A DNA stretch of 7,124 nt. Source: Candidatus Cloacimonas sp. 4484_275 (GTDB taxonomy: Bacteria > Cloacimonadota > Cloacimonadia > Cloacimonadales > TCS61). The position numbers were made by a program, and so were the translations under genes. The stretch spans positions 1-7,124 of the forward strand of contig NATF01000017.1 of assembly GCA_002085205.1 (NCBI GenBank), given 5' to 3'. How positions within the stretch are numbered: the first letter of the stretch is position 1; each line of letters starts with the position of its first letter. The notes beneath the pieces were generated by a model that saw only the letters and a list, made by a program, of their open reading frames with translations, searched no databases and was not told where the DNA came from. Positions 6,201 to 7,124 of the stretch are shown here, piece after piece.

Positions 6201-6732
6201 GATTTTTACCAATTTCAAAGGAATGCAGAAATTCGGTATCAAACAAACCAAGCCGGAAATATCGGATTTTGTGATTCTTTACGGTGAACTTCCCATCGAA
6301 GAACAAAGAAAAATCATCAGAAATAGCAAATTCATCATTTCCGTTAACACACATCTTGATAAGAGTGATCCCGCTCATATTATTTTGCCGCAAGTTTCTT
6401 ATTTGGAAATGGAAGGCACGGCGTTATCCTCAAACAATGAAATTACTTATTTTCACAACCCCAAAAAATCATTTATTTGGGAGAATTTGCTGAACACATT
6501 CGCTCAGGCAAAATTGCTTACCAAAGCGCAAATTTCGCCGAAATATTGGCAGGAACGAGCAAAATCGGTTATTACGGAAAAGAAGACGGAAAATAAACCG
6601 ATGAATGACGAGCAACTTCTGGATTTTCTTTATACGATAGAGAATGTGGGATATAAAGTTCCCGTATTTCACAGCATTCAGAAGAATTTGATTGCCAAAC
6701 TAAAACATGAGAGTCACAAAAACAGTCATTAA
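3289..6732 (+). CDS. stnC: NuoG-GltD/NfnB fusion flavoprotein, NADPH-handling subunit of the Stn-type electron-bifurcating transhydrogenase
   Basis: 1147 residues in one intact frame; the ATG has GGAG at 3278-3281. Domains in order: residues 1-75, NuoG-type [2Fe-2S] ferredoxin with C34, C45, C48 and C62. Residues 90-170, GltD/NfnB-like Fe-S helical domain: HYADCEAPCKIACP (C98, C102, C106) and GRVCPAFCERECRR (C145, C149, C153). Residues 192-505, GltD-like module: FAD motif VGGGPSG (197-203), second dinucleotide motif GGGNTA (328-333), YRRTRAEMPA (351-360) whose arginines fit NADPH phosphate binding, and AGGD (475-478). Residues 570-585, a cysteine cluster (C574, C577, C579, C585). Residues 620-680, two NuoG-type [4Fe-4S] sites (C624, C627, C630, C634; C667, C670, C673, C677). 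Residues 700-740, an N7/FdhA-type site (C703, C706, C710, C738). Residues 745-1147, a divergent, shortened molybdopterin-oxidoreductase-like tail. No H-cluster motif is visible. NuoG-like plus GltD-like fusion next to StnAB-like genes is the known StnC pattern; NADPH specificity is inferred. It is soluble, without membrane segments. Confidence 0.85.
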   Translation: MITVKLNGKDIKTEGGKTILELAREHGIEIPTLCHDEELKPFGSCWVCAVQVKGRRGFVTSCGTEIMDGMEIITDSEEIKEARKMALELLLSDHYADCEAPCKIACPDRVDVQTYVSLIANGQYHEAVQVIKETLPMPLSIGRVCPAFCERECRRTIVDEPIAIRQLKRHAADFDIMDDWSYIPPKAPAKNKKIAIVGGGPSGLTCGYYLSNDGYDVTVFEASPQPGGWLRYGIPEYRLPKKILDKEIQLMCANGMKIKTNKKIGEDISVSELSKNYDAVYLAIGAQKAMPMRVKNSELEGCFLGVDFLKDFALGKQIELGKKVAIIGGGNTAIDCARTAKRMGSEVTLVYRRTRAEMPAESYEVDAAEEEGIKFYFLTNPVENIGENGKLKSVKFEKMVLGEPDESGRRRPMPTGEFFEENFDGIIAAISQKPDVDFLTQEKNKIDGKEIPLTRWLTADSNEETQYTGIANIFAGGDFRRGPATAIEAIADGRKAAIAIERFLEGKPLFDPIKIFDSKKEKSLKDVDPKEFEQYEKIPRFQMPELKPEIRATNFKEVETGFEDEIAREEARRCLECGCQVNQTCDLRKYATEYQVNVDLFIGEKNKHPIDHTHPFILRDANKCIKCGRCVRICAEVQGPGVLGYIYRGFTSYVAPEFGESLTLTTCESCGKCIEVCPVGALVPKNENYKMNPHSTEVITQNCGLCETGCKIDVFVQTDKVTKIQPAEERGFNRRDLCFAGKFGWQMYENPERILAPYIKEENSWEQIEDCWEEVQNCEKVSNLIKENLAAAKTKKIYISPAVTNEEIAMMKQVAENIGAEIGSLSFIQTFVDKIPQENFKSYDDIQNAEAIVLIGKVSHTLKILARDQQRKGKKLILINNEDKDFNKFADELFNEESIEDTLDKIIESYYEPTEEEQPEDRPEKIELELPYKTLFIYAQENLSEKEIWNTWLLASLVCDFSEGSGVLPTSIFTNFKGMQKFGIKQTKPEISDFVILYGELPIEEQRKIIRNSKFIISVNTHLDKSDPAHIILPQVSYLEMEGTALSSNNEITYFHNPKKSFIWENLLNTFAQAKLLTKAQISPKYWQERAKSVITEKKTENKPMNDEQLLDFLYTIENVGYKVPVFHSIQKNLIAKLKHESHKNSH

Positions 6733-6734
6733 AT

Positions 6735-6780
6735 AAAAAAAAGACCCGCAAAACAATTTGCGGGTCTTTTTTAATTTTTT
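6735..6780. terminator. Bidirectional rho-independent terminator between stnC and the thioredoxin gene
   Basis: GACCCGCAAA (6743-6752) and TTTGCGGGTC (6757-6766) form a perfect 10-bp stem around the loop ACAA. Eight A residues precede it (6735-6742) and six T residues follow it (6767-6772). Each strand therefore has a GC-rich hairpin followed by a U-run, serving the operon on the plus strand and the convergent thioredoxin gene on the minus strand. Confidence 0.93.
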
Positions 6781-6791
6781 CTAAAATCTTT

Positions 6792-7118
6792 TTAGCTAAC
6801 TTTCAAAACTTCATTTATTGCTTGAACAAGACTGGCTTTGGGAAGAGCGCCGACAGCCATTTGCGGTTGACCGTCTTTCGGACAGAACAGAATGGAAGGG
6901 ATACTTCTGATGCCAAAAGCGGCGGCTAATTCCTGTTGGTCTTCTGTATCGATTTTGTAGAAGTTTACTTTTCCTTTGTATTCTTCGGCTAATTCTTCCA
7001 AAACCGGTGCTACAATTTTGCAAGGCGCGCACCAATCCGCATAAAAATCAATTACGCAAGGTAATTCCCCTTCAAATTTCCATTCTTTATTCTGAGCATA
7101 ATTAAATACCTTATTCAT
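6792..7118 (-). CDS. trxA: Thioredoxin with a WCAPC active site
   Basis: This complete 108-residue single-domain protein has the normal length of a bacterial thioredoxin. VIDFYADWCAPCK (22-34) gives the redox pair C30/C33 and the buried Asp24 of the family. The cis-proline loop is RSIPSI (71-76, Pro74), and the C-terminal GALPKASL matches the usual GA..K..L element. There is no signal peptide, so it acts in the cytoplasm as a dithiol-disulfide reductant, supplied by a thioredoxin reductase not seen here. The active site has Ala where most thioredoxins have Gly (WCGPC), and there are two further cysteines (C21, C79). The ATG lies 6 bases from the window edge, so its ribosome site and promoter are not visible. 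It is convergent with stnC and shares the terminator at 6735-6780, so it is not in the same operon. The symbol trxA is by family; a paralogue with another name is possible. Confidence 0.92.
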   Translation of the reverse strand: MNKVFNYAQNKEWKFEGELPCVIDFYADWCAPCKIVAPVLEELAEEYKGKVNFYKIDTEDQQELAAAFGIRSIPSILFCPKDGQPQMAVGALPKASLVQAINEVLKVS

Positions 7119-7124
7119 AAAGGT

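Noticed and set aside
943..6732. Respiratory complex I module (NuoEFG)
   Set aside because: The second gene has HydB-type N- and C-terminal additions, the third carries a GltD-like insertion, and there are no membrane-arm genes nearby in the window.
3289..6732. Formate dehydrogenase alpha subunit or active molybdoenzyme
   Set aside because: The Fe-S sites resemble FdhA/NuoG, but the tail is short and divergent and no catalytic Cys/Sec region is recognisable.
3289..6732. Assembly chimera or frameshift joining separate nuoG and gltD genes
   Set aside because: One uninterrupted frame of 1147 codons with domains in a known fusion order, and no change in base style at the junctions.

Overview
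The window looks like part of the chromosome of an AT-rich, strictly anaerobic bacterium. Two things suggest this: a redox operon packed with iron-sulfur and flavin/NAD(P) sites, and, beside it, the end of a large exported protein with a terminal fibronectin type III domain. The 'IYRSTDPYS'-like FnIII style recalls the FCB group, and Candidatus Cloacimonadota in particular. That taxon is an inference from style only; no rRNA or marker gene is present.

Layout: (1) 1-729 (+) is the 3' end of a secreted beta-rich protein whose start lies outside the window. (2) 730-942 is non-coding. It holds a strong rho-independent terminator (806-840), a possible -35 box (871-876) and a possible hairpin covering the Shine-Dalgarno sequence of the next gene. 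(3) 943-6732 (+) is a three-gene operon. It encodes a NuoE-like [2Fe-2S] protein, a NuoF/HydB-like NADH- and FMN-binding protein with a C-terminal 2x[4Fe-4S] ferredoxin, and a 1147-residue multidomain protein. The last joins a NuoG-type [2Fe-2S] domain, a complete GltD/NfnB-like FAD and NADPH module, two NuoG-type [4Fe-4S] sites and a reduced molybdopterin-oxidoreductase-like tail. (4) 6735-6780 is a symmetric hairpin that can end transcription from both sides. (5) 6792-7118 (-) is a convergent thioredoxin gene.

The operon is best explained as an Stn-type (Sporomusa-type Nfn) electron-bifurcating transhydrogenase, StnABC. In that family StnA and StnB form the bifurcating core, equivalent to HydC and HydB of the HydABC hydrogenase. 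StnC replaces the hydrogenase subunit with a NuoG-like plus GltD-like NADPH module. The expected role is to balance NADH, NADPH and ferredoxin in the cytoplasm. No H-cluster subunit is present, so automatic labels such as 'NADP-reducing hydrogenase HndA/HndC' or 'NADH dehydrogenase NuoE/F/G' would mislead.

The less expected details are as follows. A split cysteine motif brackets the GltD module. A hybrid NuoG/GltD junction lacks a normal NuoG His-Cys3 site. The StnB thioredoxin-like domain lacks one of its four usual cluster cysteines. An 18-codon leader frame with its own Shine-Dalgarno sequence overlaps the StnC start as ATGA.
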